Shown piece after piece: positions 1 to 10,203 of a DNA stretch of 64,000 bases. Location of the stretch: contig JAQWQD010000010.1 of assembly GCA_029244985.1 (NCBI GenBank), positions 62,001 to 126,000 on the forward strand, written 5' to 3'. Below the pieces are notes generated by a model, which had not been told where the DNA came from, did not search any database, and saw only the letters and a program-made list of their open reading frames with translations. Position numbers and translations under genes: made by a program. Within the stretch, counting starts at the first letter, position 1. The number at the start of each line of letters is the position of its first letter. Origin of the DNA: Gammaproteobacteria bacterium. Lineage in GTDB: Bacteria; Pseudomonadota; Gammaproteobacteria; Pseudomonadales; Pseudohongiellaceae.

Positions 1-974
1 GTCCAAAGTTTCGCCATTGCTCCTTCTTCTGGTGTAAGTTTACCTTCGGTAGTTTTAACCAGACACTGATCGATATAAGACCAACCAACAGCAAGGTCTG
101 TTTTCATCTCTGCCAGTTTGAACTGAGTATTTTGAAATTCGTAAACTTGCTTACCGAAGGCTTTTCTTTCTTTGACGTACTCCACGGTTAATTCATAGGC
201 CCGCTGAGCCTCTGCCAGAGCACGGCAAGCAATAGTGATTCTTTCTCTGGGAAGTTCGTTCATTAATACTGCAAAGCCCCCACCTTCCTTTCCCAACACA
301 TTAGAAATTGGAACTCGAACATCGGCGAAAAACATTTCGGAAGTGTCTGCTGCTTTCTGGCCGATCTTTTCGAGATTGCGCCCACGACTGAATCCTTCCC
401 TCTCGGTTTCCACGATTATTAGACTTACACCCCTAGCGCCAGCTTCAGGATCAGTTGAACAGGCTAGCAGGACAAAGTCACAATTTTGTCCATTAGTAAT
501 GAATGTCTTCTGGCCATTGATTACGTAGTCATCGCCATCTCTAACTGCAGAGGTTCGAACCGCTTTCAGATCGCTGCCGCAGCCAGGCTCGGTCATGCCA
601 ATAGCAGGGATGGATTCGCCCGTCACCATTCTCGGTAACCAGTATTTCTTTTGTTCTTCAGAGCCACTATGTAATAAATAGTAAGCGACTATATCGGACG
701 ACACTGAAAACCCGACGCTAGCACCACCGATGGCATAACCCACTTCTTCGGAAAGTATCATGTTGTAGAGAAAGTCAGCGCCAGGGCCGCCATATTCCTC
801 AGGAATACCGCAGCAATGGAAGCCATTCTCCCCTGCCTTAAGCCAAAATTCCTTCGGAAGCCTCCCCGCTTTCTCCCAACTTTCGATATTTGGCTCTAGT
901 TCTTCCCGGAAAAAACGTCTGGCGTTACTGCGAAAGAGCTCATGATCACTATTGAAGATTGCACGATCGTGCAT
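1..974 (-). CDS. Acyl-CoA dehydrogenase, C-terminus missing at window edge
   Basis: The reverse strand is open from an ATG at 974 to base 1, giving about 324 residues; roughly the last 60 of a usual 380-residue enzyme lie outside. The protein begins MHDRAIFNSDHELFR. It shows the N-terminal helical domain, the FAD/substrate signature GMTEPGCGSDL near residue 130, a TFITNG segment of the beta domain, and the start of the C-terminal helical bundle (ERKAFGKQVYEFQNTQF). The family oxidises acyl-CoA thioesters to enoyl-CoA, passing electrons through FAD to ETF. The sequence resembles the long-chain/isovaleryl branch, but chain specificity cannot be read because the C-terminus is absent. It lies downstream of the hydrolase at 1256-2512 on the same strand, separated by 281 bases that show no gene. 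Confidence 0.9.
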   Translation of the reverse strand, partial: MHDRAIFNSDHELFRSNARRFFREELEPNIESWEKAGRLPKEFWLKAGENGFHCCGIPEEYGGPGADFLYNMILSEEVGYAIGGASVGFSVSSDIVAYYLLHSGSEEQKKYWLPRMVTGESIPAIGMTEPGCGSDLKAVRTSAVRDGDDYVINGQKTFITNGQNCDFVLLACSTDPEAGARGVSLIIVETEREGFSRGRNLEKIGQKAADTSEMFFADVRVPISNVLGKEGGGFAVLMNELPRERITIACRALAEAQRAYELTVEYVKERKAFGKQVYEFQNTQFKLAEMKTDLAVGWSYIDQCLVKTTEGKLTPEEGAMAKLW

Positions 975-1255
975 ATTGCTACGGTCCTCTTACTCTATTT
1001 GTGTGTCGACTAAAATGGATCGCAGATTCTAATCGAAATGGACAATAATTGCGATCTAGGGCAGGGTAAGGCCTTAGTCTAGCTAGCGCATAGATTGGGT
1101 TAAAGAACCCTTGAGAAAAAAGTACTAAACAACCAGAGTCCTGTGTTTTAGGAATATCAGATTCACTCGAAATGCATAAGCCACCCATCTAAAAATAGTG
1201 CCGCAAGAATTAGTGAATGGAAAGTCTAGTAGGTCGCAAGTTATATATAGCGCTG

Positions 1256-2512
1256 TTAGCGCCTGTCAGTGATTGCAGCGTCAATAAGTTGCGAGAAATT
1301 TTCCCGAAAGCCACCGCCGCTAGAGGGAGAAACTTGCGCCATAATCACAATAACAGTGTTTTGTATTGGATCGATAAAATAACGCGTTCCAGCTGAGCCA
1401 TCCCACCAAATAGTGCCTTCTGATATGGGAAAACTATAGGCATTAGGATCAAGCACGAGATTAAAGCCACCCCAAGTCCAGCCCGAGCCAGCCCAATATC
1501 CATTCGAACCAATAGGCATAGCCCGTTCCGGTACCGCATTTTCAAACATCAGGTTGACGGTACTTTCTTGAAACAAACGCTCCCCTTGAAACAAACCGCC
1601 ATCGAGAAGCATCTGTGAGAAATTCACAAAATCCATGACAGATGACAACAGACCCACCCCTCCTTCAATCAATCGCGGTCGCATAGTGAAAGGAATTGCT
1701 TCAATCTGATAAGGGAGTAGTTCGCCGTTGGTAGGGCGATAAACAGTGGCAAGACGGTCGCGATCAGAGCCGCTAGCCCAAAACTTAGTTCCTTGCATGT
1801 TTAGCCGCTGCAACAATTCTTCTTGAAGAAATTCTTCAAAAGGTCGCTCCGCCCAGACTTCGATAAGTTTCCCGATGATGGTCGCATGAATTCCGTAACG
1901 AAATTCGGTTCCTGGATCGTGAAAAAGAGGAATACGAGCTGCGTTGTCGACCATTTGATCAAGAGTAATGTTTCTATCTCTAACAGAATTTTCACGATAC
2001 AAACGAGAGCTGCGACTACCCAGTCCAGATGTGTGGGTGAGCAAATGTCTAACCGTGATATCTGCAGTTCTTTCTCTGGTTTGAGAAAGATCAGTGCTCT
2101 CTGAGTCGAACAAAACACGTTGAGATTCAAATTTCGGCAAGTACATACTTACTGGATCATCTAATTGAAACTTACCTTGCTCATAAAGCAGTAGTGCTGC
2201 AACACTCGTGACTTGTCTCGCCATTGAATATATGCGAAACAGTGTGTCATCTTGCATTGGCTTCGCTTGTTCTATGTCCATTAAGCCTAAAGATTCAAAA
2301 TAAATTACTTTGCCATCCCGTGCGACAGCAGCAACAACACCAGCAATATCTCCTTCATCGATATGTTGTTGTAATCGCAAAGTTGCGCGATTTAAGCCGT
2401 CAATCGACATACCTACACTAGTAGGGGTGGAAAATTCTAATTGCGCAAAAGCCGTGTTGGAAAACATTAGGTTAATTAGTCCAAATAGAGCCGCCAGACA
2501 TTTTTTAGACAT
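1256..2512 (-). CDS. Secreted serine hydrolase, beta-lactamase/family VIII esterase fold, altered SxxK motif
   Basis: 418 residues. A signal peptide is visible (SKKCLAALFGLINLMF, with cleavage likely after AFA at residue 23), so the product is periplasmic or secreted. The body matches the Beta-lactamase (class C/EstB-like) family: DTLFRIYS, the helix after the nucleophile, LDDPVSMYLPKF, VRHLLTHTSGLG, the FRYGIH segment that normally supplies the catalytic Tyr (Tyr206), and the C-terminal WWDGSAGTRYFIDP segment. The family uses Ser-x-x-Lys; here Ser96 is followed by M-A-Arg99, so the lysine is replaced by arginine (codon AGA). The rest is intact in length and the frame is clean, so this is not obviously a pseudogene. 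Activity and substrate are uncertain: esterase, beta-lactamase-like or catalytically weakened are all possible. Confidence 0.85.
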   Translation of the reverse strand: MSKKCLAALFGLINLMFSNTAFAQLEFSTPTSVGMSIDGLNRATLRLQQHIDEGDIAGVVAAVARDGKVIYFESLGLMDIEQAKPMQDDTLFRIYSMARQVTSVAALLLYEQGKFQLDDPVSMYLPKFESQRVLFDSESTDLSQTRERTADITVRHLLTHTSGLGSRSSRLYRENSVRDRNITLDQMVDNAARIPLFHDPGTEFRYGIHATIIGKLIEVWAERPFEEFLQEELLQRLNMQGTKFWASGSDRDRLATVYRPTNGELLPYQIEAIPFTMRPRLIEGGVGLLSSVMDFVNFSQMLLDGGLFQGERLFQESTVNLMFENAVPERAMPIGSNGYWAGSGWTWGGFNLVLDPNAYSFPISEGTIWWDGSAGTRYFIDPIQNTVIVIMAQVSPSSGGGFRENFSQLIDAAITDRR

Positions 2513-2544
2513 AGTGATTCAACTATTTAAAGGGCAGAGAAAAA

Positions 2545-3375
2545 CTATTTCGGATCAGGCAGGAGTGTGGCCTGCCAGTCAAAGGATATATCTGAAATCG
2601 CGATAAAGTGGGGATTCAACAGTGATTCCTTCTGATTATATCGCAGCGCCTGGAATTCTGTATCTACAATATCTCCACCAGCGGCTGCTAATACTGCATG
2701 GGCGGCGGCTGTATCCCACTCGGAGGTAGGCGCAAGCCGAGGGTAAATATCTGCCTTCCCTTCTGCCAGTAAGCAAATTTTCAGAGAGCTCCCCATACTA
2801 ACCACTTCAGCTTTACCTAATTCTGCTTCCATCGTGTTTATCAATTGATCTAACAAGTCACCGCGATGGCTTCGGCTTGCTACGATCCGAACTTGGCCTT
2901 GGTTTAACGCGAAATTTGCGATTGAAATAGCATCTGCTTCACCAGTTGCTGCGACTTTCCATGCGCCGACCCCCGTTTTACCTAAATAGCTGATGTTGGT
3001 AACAGGTACGTGGACGATTCCTAACTCAGGAGCACCGTTATTAATCAAAGCGATGTTAACCGTAAATTCACCATTGCGTTTTATAAATTCTTTGGTGCCA
3101 TCTAGAGGGTCCACCAACCAGTATCGAGACCAGCTCAATCGCTCATCGACAGAGGTGCCATCAGATTCTTCAGACAAGATTGGAATCGAAGGTGTAAATT
3201 CCTTCAACTCAGCAATGATGATTTCGTGTGCATCCCGGTCAGCTTCGGTTAGGGGCGAATTGTCATCTTTGATGGTGACATCGATATCACCGGCTCGCTG
3301 GTAAACCGACAAGATTGCATCGCCGGCAGTTTTTGCTATTCGTAATAGCGTATCTAGCTGATTATCATTCAACAT
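2545..3375 (-). CDS. cysQ: 3'(2'),5'-bisphosphate nucleotidase CysQ
   Basis: 276 residues, close to the family length. It belongs to the inositol-monophosphatase superfamily: PLTEADRDAHE near residue 41, the metal-binding ILSEES at 66-71, the diagnostic DPLDGTKEFI at 89-98, and the C-terminal SEWDTAAAHAVLAAAGG. CysQ hydrolyses 3'-phosphoadenosine 5'-phosphate to AMP, clearing the by-product of sulfate assimilation. It lies 32 bases upstream of the hydrolase gene on the same strand and is divergent from the HAD phosphatase gene that follows, so the short gap at 3376-3483 must hold both promoters. Conserved residues are all present; the assignment to CysQ rather than SuhB rests on the KEFI extension of the DPLDGT motif. 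Confidence 0.93.
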   Translation of the reverse strand: MLNDNQLDTLLRIAKTAGDAILSVYQRAGDIDVTIKDDNSPLTEADRDAHEIIIAELKEFTPSIPILSEESDGTSVDERLSWSRYWLVDPLDGTKEFIKRNGEFTVNIALINNGAPELGIVHVPVTNISYLGKTGVGAWKVAATGEADAISIANFALNQGQVRIVASRSHRGDLLDQLINTMEAELGKAEVVSMGSSLKICLLAEGKADIYPRLAPTSEWDTAAAHAVLAAAGGDIVDTEFQALRYNQKESLLNPHFIAISDISFDWQATLLPDPK

Positions 3376-3483
3376 GGTGATTTGGAGATATTCTGATTCT
3401 AATTCTTGAACTCATTCGATAAGCTTGACACATGTTGCATGACTCAACAGAACATGCCAAGAAAAAACTGTCCGGATTTTAGT

Positions 3484-4176
3484 ATGCCACCATGGCCTGC
3501 CATAGATACGATTATGTTTGATATGGACGGCACTCTGTTGGATCTGCATTTTGACAATTTTTTCTGGCTCAAACTAGTGCCAAAGAATTACGCAAATAAT
3601 TTCAACATCAGCGAAAAAGAAGCTGCAAGTATAATTCTACAGAAATATAAAAAGGTAAGGGGAACTCTGCAATGGTATTGCCTAGATTATTGGCAGAGCG
3701 AATTGAATTTAGACATCTTGAATCTTAAGAAACAGATTAAAGAGAAAATTGCGATAAGGCCAAACATTGAAAATTTATTAAGTGAATTACAATTAACAAA
3801 CAAAAGAATTTTACTGATTACTAATGCACACCCAGCAAGCCTAGAGATAAAAATGAATCACACTGGTATCTCTAGATTTTTTCACCAATGTATTAGTTCC
3901 CACCAACTGCAACTGGCTAAAGAGAATCCTGGATTCTGGGGACAATTACAAACCATCGAGCCTTATGATCCTCAACGTACACTCCTTTTTGATGATTCTT
4001 TTTCAGTACTTCGGCAGGCACAGAGCGAAGGAATTCGCTATCTTTATGGGATTAAAAAACCTGATAGTAAACAACCTGACCTGAAGCATAATGAATTTCC
4101 TCTAGTGGAAGACTTTGAACACATTATGCCTTCATGTAATGAAGTCTCGAACGCTGGAGACAATGACCATGGCTGA
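3484..4176 (+). CDS. yrfG: HAD-family GMP/IMP nucleotidase (YrfG-like)
   Basis: 230 residues from the ATG at 3484; the frame is open back to a TTG at 3406, with other ATGs at 3439 and 3454. I chose 3484 because YrfG proteins have only about ten residues before motif I. HAD motif I is FDMDGTLLDLHFDNFFW (Asp13, Asp15), motif II LLITNAHP, and motif IV LFDDSFSVL. The WYCLDYW segment and the HTGISRFFHQCISSHQL region match the E. coli YrfG pattern. E. coli YrfG dephosphorylates GMP and IMP in the cytoplasm. The stop overlaps the start of hslR, as in the conserved yrfG-hslR pair of enterobacteria. No convincing Shine-Dalgarno is seen for any of the starts. Confidence 0.85.
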   Translation: MPPWPAIDTIMFDMDGTLLDLHFDNFFWLKLVPKNYANNFNISEKEAASIILQKYKKVRGTLQWYCLDYWQSELNLDILNLKKQIKEKIAIRPNIENLLSELQLTNKRILLITNAHPASLEIKMNHTGISRFFHQCISSHQLQLAKENPGFWGQLQTIEPYDPQRTLLFDDSFSVLRQAQSEGIRYLYGIKKPDSKQPDLKHNEFPLVEDFEHIMPSCNEVSNAGDNDHG

Positions 4177-4561
4177 AAAAGAATTAGATAAAGTGCGCCT
4201 TGACAAATGGCTGTGGGCTGCTCGATTCTATAAAACCCGCGCGCTTGCCAAGCAGGCCATCGATGGAGGCAAAGTTCAATGTAACGGATTGCGACCAAAA
4301 CCAAGTAAGGAAATAGTGATAGGAACACAAATCAAGTTACGCCAAGGATTTGATGAAAAAATTGTTGATGTCAATGCGCTTTCTGAACAAAGGCGGGGCG
4401 CACCAGAGGCACAACGCCTTTATGAGGAAACGAAGGAAAGTGTTGATAAAAGAGAAAAACTCTCAGAACAACGCAAAGCCCAACCCAAACATTGGCCCAG
4501 TGCCACCAAGCCAAACAAAAAGCAACGTCGACTAATTCAGCAATTTAAACAACAGAATTGA
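4169..4561 (+). CDS. hslR: Heat-shock ribosome-associated protein Hsp15
   Basis: 130 residues. An S4 RNA-binding domain occupies the N-terminus (VRLDKWLWAARFYKTRALAK, then GGKVQCNG), followed by the lysine/arginine-rich C-terminal tail typical of Hsp15. Hsp15 binds free 50S subunits that carry nascent peptidyl-tRNA and helps rescue stalled chains. The frame is open further upstream (TTG 4115, ATG 4139, ATG 4163), but GGAGA at 4156-4160 is spaced correctly only for the ATG at 4169. That start lies inside the last codons of yrfG, an 8-base overlap that suggests translational coupling. Length and motifs agree with the family (133 residues in E. coli). Confidence 0.92.
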   Translation: MAEKELDKVRLDKWLWAARFYKTRALAKQAIDGGKVQCNGLRPKPSKEIVIGTQIKLRQGFDEKIVDVNALSEQRRGAPEAQRLYEETKESVDKREKLSEQRKAQPKHWPSATKPNKKQRRLIQQFKQQN

Positions 4562-4707
4562 TGAATCACTGCAGCATGCCGCGTTAATATTTCAAATACG
4601 GCCAGCGTTCGCATGCGCCAAAGATATTTGCCATAATGCGCGCAGCGCCAATTAACATGATGGGGTTGATAGTAATAATTCGCCATATCCCTTAACTAGG
4701 AGTCACT

Positions 4708-6276
4708 TTGGCTAAGCAATTCAGCGACTGTCTGCAGCGTTATAATCTGCCAGAATTTGAGCGAGAATGGTTGACCGTTATTCGGGGAATTGAAAAGGAA
4801 AGCCTTCGGGTTTCACCGGACGGTCATATCTCTCTTTCCGATCATCCAGTTGCGCTAGGGTCAGCACTAACCAACCCCTATATCACAACGGATTTTTCTG
4901 AAGCGCTACTAGAATTCATAACACCGGCGTTTCAGGATATCGACGAGTGTTTGCGAGTTCTTGAAAATATCCATCGCTTTAGTATTCAAAACCTTGAGAA
5001 CGAGGAAATGCTTTGGGTTACGAGTATGCCCTGCCCCCTAGCAGCTGATGCTGAGATTCCCATCGCTCGATACGGCAATTCGAACATAGGCAAACTTAAA
5101 AATCTATACCGTCGCGGTTTACACAATCGCTATGGCAGTCTTATGCAAGCCATTTCCGGTATTCACTACAATTTTTCAATGCCGGATTCATTCTGGGAGC
5201 CCTATAAAAATATCTGTCAGAATTCTGGAACGATGCAGGAGTTTCGTACTGACAAATATCTTCATTTAATTCGTAATTTTCATCGCTATTCCTGGTTGCT
5301 CATTTATCTCTTTGGCGCATCTCCGGCTGCTTGCAAATGTTTCGTGGAAGGGCGAGATCACAACCTAGAAGAATTCGATAAAACAAGTTTGTATCTACCT
5401 GGCGCTACTTGTTTACGAATGGGAAATCTTGGCTACAAGAGTGAAGCGCAAGAATCGCTGTTTGTCTGTTACAACGATTTACCGAATTATGTGGAATCTC
5501 TCCATCAAGCCATGCACACATCCTATCCAGAGTATGCTGAAATCGGCCAGCAAAGTGATGGCGAGCATCTTCAAATCAACACTAGTTTGTTACAACTTGA
5601 GAATGAATTTTATTCTACTATCAGGCCCAAACGTAATGTTAAAAGTGGTGAGCGGCCTTTAGATGCTCTTACTAATAGTGGCATTGAATATGTTGAAGTT
5701 CGTGCTCTGGACCTGGACCCCTACTCGCCACTTGGAATATCTGCAGAACAAATCCGTTTTCTTGATACTTTTCTTTTACACTGCCTATTAACCGACAGCC
5801 CTCAATGCAATGAAGTTGAGTATCTAGAAGTCGCTAGCAACCTATCTAAGGTAGTAGAGCATGGTCGAGACTCTGAACTTTTGCTGGACAAAGAATCCAC
5901 TCCAATTACACTTAAAAAATGGTCGCTAGAATTACTGAATGATATGGCTCATAGCGCGGGTTTGTTTGATGAAATACATAGTGATAGTAAACACTCAGAC
6001 GCATTGTCTCAGCAACTCGCAAAAACAGAAGACCCATCACTAACCCCATCGGGAAGGATGTTGACTGAAATGACTGAAAGAGAGATGTCTTTCTTTGATT
6101 TTTCAATCCAGCAATCCAAAAAACACCACGCGTACTTCAGTAATAATGGTTTAGACGAAAAAACTTTACACCACATGCACGCAACTGCTGCTGAATCTCT
6201 CGATGAACAATTGGAAATTGAAAGAAGCGACGAAATTGATTTTGATCAATTTCTAAAAAAATGGAACGATGCATAA
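4708..6276 (+). CDS. gshA: Glutamate-cysteine ligase (gamma-proteobacterial type)
   Basis: 522 residues, the size of E. coli GshA (518). It starts at a TTG preceded by AGGAG at 4698-4702, five bases away; no ATG is better placed. The N-terminal signature IRGIEKESLRV, the GIHYNFSMP segment, and the CLRMGNLGYKS and EYVEVRALDLDPYSPLGI motifs are those of the proteobacterial GCL family. The enzyme joins glutamate and cysteine using ATP, the first and limiting step of glutathione synthesis; gshB lies at 37697-38677 in the same window. The gene stands alone: hslR is 146 bases upstream and the next gene converges from the other strand. Confidence 0.96.
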   Translation: MAKQFSDCLQRYNLPEFEREWLTVIRGIEKESLRVSPDGHISLSDHPVALGSALTNPYITTDFSEALLEFITPAFQDIDECLRVLENIHRFSIQNLENEEMLWVTSMPCPLAADAEIPIARYGNSNIGKLKNLYRRGLHNRYGSLMQAISGIHYNFSMPDSFWEPYKNICQNSGTMQEFRTDKYLHLIRNFHRYSWLLIYLFGASPAACKCFVEGRDHNLEEFDKTSLYLPGATCLRMGNLGYKSEAQESLFVCYNDLPNYVESLHQAMHTSYPEYAEIGQQSDGEHLQINTSLLQLENEFYSTIRPKRNVKSGERPLDALTNSGIEYVEVRALDLDPYSPLGISAEQIRFLDTFLLHCLLTDSPQCNEVEYLEVASNLSKVVEHGRDSELLLDKESTPITLKKWSLELLNDMAHSAGLFDEIHSDSKHSDALSQQLAKTEDPSLTPSGRMLTEMTEREMSFFDFSIQQSKKHHAYFSNNGLDEKTLHHMHATAAESLDEQLEIERSDEIDFDQFLKKWNDA

Positions 6277-6364
6277 GCTTTTTTTGTCTTACTATATGAC
6301 ATCAATCAGAAACTATTCCTTTTGCTCCACTTTAGCTATCCAACTTCTTCTCCAGATCATTTAA

Positions 6365-8500
6365 CTACTTTCTCTGCCAGCGAAAATATTTCTCGATCCA
6401 TGGGAAATACTTTTCCGGTAGCCGAGCTTTTCTCCATGCATTGGCAGTTAATTTGTTAGCTTCTAGTAGGGTTGGGTATACGTGAGTAACCGCGGAAATT
6501 TTTTTGAGCCCCAGACCATGAGTCATTGCAAACACAAATTCTCCTATGAGTTCTCCGGCATGATGGCCAACAATGGTTACGCCTAAAATCTTATCTTTGC
6601 CAGGCGCTGTTAGGACTTTGACAAAACCATGAGCCTCGCCATCTGTAAGAGCTCGATCAAGATTATCCATATCATAACGTGTTACTTCGTAACTGATATT
6701 CCTTGTATTCGCTTCTTCTTCGTTTAAGCCAACCCTAGCGACTTCAGGGTCAGTAAAGGTTGTCCAAGGCACAACATTGTATTTGGCATTCATGCGCCAA
6801 AGGCCACCGAGCATTGCATTAATAGATGCGAAAAACGCTTGGAATGACGCCATGTGAGTGAACTGAAATGGACCAGCTACATCTCCACAGGCGTAAATAT
6901 TTGGATAGGAGGTTTGCATCGCCTCATTAATTTCGATGGTTCCCTGTGGAGTTGATGATAGATGCAACCCCTCTAACCCAAAGCCTTCGACATTAGCCTT
7001 ACGACCAATAGCGAGCAGCACTTTATCAAATTCAACCCGGACTGCCTGACCATGATGTTCCGCTTCCATAAAATTCTGTCCTGAAGTCTTTTTAAACTTA
7101 ATTAACCGATGATCTGTCAGAACAGTAATGCCATCTTTTTCAAAACGTGCTGACAAAGCCGCCGATACTTCTGAGTCTTCTCGGGGCATAATGCGGGAAG
7201 CAATATCAAGCTGGGTTACTTTGGAGCCAAGATTATTAAAGGCTTGGGCCATCTCACAACCAATCGGACCGCCCCCCACCACTAGTAGTCGCTTAGGTAG
7301 CTCACGCAATTCCCAGACAGTATCAGAAGTAAGATAGTCAATATGGTTCAGTCCGGGAATCTGCGGAACCAAAGGTCGCGCTCCGGTCGAAATGATGATT
7401 GCACGAGTGTTAATTATTCGACCATTTACTTTGACAGTATAAGGCGACTCAATGTAGGCCTCTCCCTGAACACATTCAACGCCTAAGGATGTGAAGCGTT
7501 CTATAGAGTCATGGGGTTCAATGGTTTTTATAACCTTTTGGACTCTCTCCATCACTCTTGCAAAATCAACTTCACCGGCACCATTATTGATACCAAATTC
7601 TTCTGCCCTTTTTATGTAAGACATAATGCGGCCGCTCCGAATTAGTGATTTGCTTGGAACGCAGCCTGTATTTAAACAATCTCCCCCCATCTTATGCTTC
7701 TCAATTAAAACTACTTTTGCTTTTGCTCCAGCTACTATCAATGAAGCCACTAGGCCCGCCGAACCTGCACCAATAACGACGACATTCGCATCAAACTTCT
7801 TAGGCTTTCGGTAGTTTTTCAGAACTTTGTTACGTTGGATTTTACTAATGATAAGCTTGGCGATAAGTGGAAAGAGACCGAGCAGTACAAACGAAAAAAT
7901 CACTGAGCCACCGACTAACCCAGACAAGGACGTGATTTGTGCTAATTCTGAGCCGGCATTGACATAGACCGCTGTACCTAAAAGCATGCCCAACTGACTG
8001 ACTAAGTAAAAAGGAACGGCTTTAATTCCCGTTAAACCCATGAGCAGATTTACAATAAAAAATGGGAACAGCGGAACCATTCTTATGCTAAATAGATAGA
8101 AGCTACCATCCTTCTCTATGCCTTTATTAACTGATGTTAGATAGTCGCCAAACTGATTCTGCACCCAATCACGCAACAAATATCTGGAAACTAAAAAAGC
8201 AAGGGTTGCACCGATGCTACTGGCGAAAGATGCTATAAAAGTACCCCAAAATAATCCAAAGATTGCTCCACCAATCAAAGTAAGAATCGCGGCGCCTGGG
8301 ATAGATAGAGCAGCAACAACTATATATATTGCGAAATAGGCAAGAGCTGCGACGGTGAAGTTCTGATTTTTGTACTCTTGAATCGTATTTAATTGAGATT
8401 GTACATATTCGAGGGCCAGGAACTGACCGAGATCAAGGATAAAATAGCTGCCAAAAGCTATTACAAATACTGTCAAAATGCCGCTTTTTGCTTTACTCAT
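6365..8500 (-). CDS. TVP38/TMEM64 (VTT) membrane domain fused to FAD/NAD(P) disulfide oxidoreductase
   Basis: 711 residues from the ATG at 8500, which has a GGAAG box four bases upstream; a TTG one codon earlier is also possible. Residues 1-225 form a multi-pass membrane region with the VTT/SNARE-associated (DedA superfamily) pattern, including SIPGAAILTLIGGAIFG and the amphipathic RMVPLFPFFIVNLLMG loop. Residues 238-711 form a class I disulfide reductase: FAD GxGxxG at VVVIGAGSAG, the redox pair in GGDCLNTGCVPSKSL (Cys275, Cys280), an NAD(P) site at VVGGGPIGCEM, the FAD-binding YACGDVAGP, and a C-terminal interface domain. The usual HxH of lipoamide dehydrogenases reads HVYPT. There is no vicinal C-terminal Cys pair, so mercury reduction is unlikely. 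The electron acceptor is unknown. Confidence 0.88.
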   Translation of the reverse strand: MSKAKSGILTVFVIAFGSYFILDLGQFLALEYVQSQLNTIQEYKNQNFTVAALAYFAIYIVVAALSIPGAAILTLIGGAIFGLFWGTFIASFASSIGATLAFLVSRYLLRDWVQNQFGDYLTSVNKGIEKDGSFYLFSIRMVPLFPFFIVNLLMGLTGIKAVPFYLVSQLGMLLGTAVYVNAGSELAQITSLSGLVGGSVIFSFVLLGLFPLIAKLIISKIQRNKVLKNYRKPKKFDANVVVIGAGSAGLVASLIVAGAKAKVVLIEKHKMGGDCLNTGCVPSKSLIRSGRIMSYIKRAEEFGINNGAGEVDFARVMERVQKVIKTIEPHDSIERFTSLGVECVQGEAYIESPYTVKVNGRIINTRAIIISTGARPLVPQIPGLNHIDYLTSDTVWELRELPKRLLVVGGGPIGCEMAQAFNNLGSKVTQLDIASRIMPREDSEVSAALSARFEKDGITVLTDHRLIKFKKTSGQNFMEAEHHGQAVRVEFDKVLLAIGRKANVEGFGLEGLHLSSTPQGTIEINEAMQTSYPNIYACGDVAGPFQFTHMASFQAFFASINAMLGGLWRMNAKYNVVPWTTFTDPEVARVGLNEEEANTRNISYEVTRYDMDNLDRALTDGEAHGFVKVLTAPGKDKILGVTIVGHHAGELIGEFVFAMTHGLGLKKISAVTHVYPTLLEANKLTANAWRKARLPEKYFPWIEKYFRWQRK

Positions 8501-8547
8501 CAAACTTCCTTTATTAAGGTCGAATCTCTATGTTGGCGTTGCAATAA

Positions 8548-9714
<1,167 letters not shown>

Positions 9715-9765
9715 ATTCAGCTAAACAAGTTAATTAGCGTTTCGCCTATAGAAAGCCACAATATC

Positions 9766-9793
9766 TTGAATCCTGAACAATTAGCCTTATTAT
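9766..9793 (+). promoter_or_regulatory. Sigma-70-type promoter candidate for trxA
   Basis: TTGAAT (9766-9771) and TATTAT (9788-9793) are separated by 16 bases and match the -35 and -10 consensus at 4 and 5 of 6 positions. They lie in the hemB-trxA gap, about 80 bases before the trxA ATG. Confidence 0.4.
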
Positions 9794-9876
9794 AGACCTA
9801 TCAAGTGAAATCGAGAGCTAACTAATTAATTGAATCTCTAGTGAGTTTTAGCCCCTAACCAGGAAGGATTGTGTTT

Positions 9877-10203
9877 ATGAGCGACAATATCGTTCACATT
9901 TCGGATAGTAGTTTTGATCAAGATGTATTGCAGGCAGAAGGCCCTGTACTTGTAGATTTTTGGGCAGAGTGGTGCGGGCCTTGCAAGATGATCGCGCCAG
10001 TTTTAGTAGAGCTCGCTAATGAATATGGCAAAAAGTTAAAAGTTTGCAAAATGGATGTCGATGCAAATCCAGATACGGCGCCAAAGTACGGAATTCGTGG
10101 CATACCAACTCTAATTCTGTTTAATAAAGGTGAGGTGGCGGGCACTAAAGTAGGCGCCCTCTCGAAATCCCAGCTTTCCGCTTTTATTGACAGCGCCACT
10201 TAA
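9877..10203 (+). CDS. trxA: Thioredoxin 1
   Basis: 108 residues, the same length as E. coli TrxA. The ATG at 9877 is eight bases from the strong AGGAAGGA box at 9861-9868, which excludes the GTG at 9871. The redox motif WCGPCK is at residues 32-37, in [15 protein letters not shown], and the cis-proline loop is GIRGIPTL. Thioredoxin reduces protein disulfides in the cytoplasm, drawing electrons from NADPH via thioredoxin reductase. The order trxA-rho is conserved in gammaproteobacteria. Confidence 0.97.
   Translation: MSDNIVHISDSSFDQDVLQAEGPVLVDFWAEWCGPCKMIAPVLVELANEYGKKLKVCKMDVDANPDTAPKYGIRGIPTLILFNKGEVAGTKVGALSKSQLSAFIDSAT

Noticed and set aside
979-1188. 69-codon reverse-strand frame between the acyl-CoA dehydrogenase and the hydrolase
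   Set aside because: No family resemblance, no ribosome-binding site, odd composition; treated as non-coding.
6365-8500. Mercuric reductase call for the fusion protein
   Set aside because: It has the CLNTGC redox pair but not the C-terminal vicinal cysteines or the N-terminal HMA domain of MerA, and no mer genes nearby.
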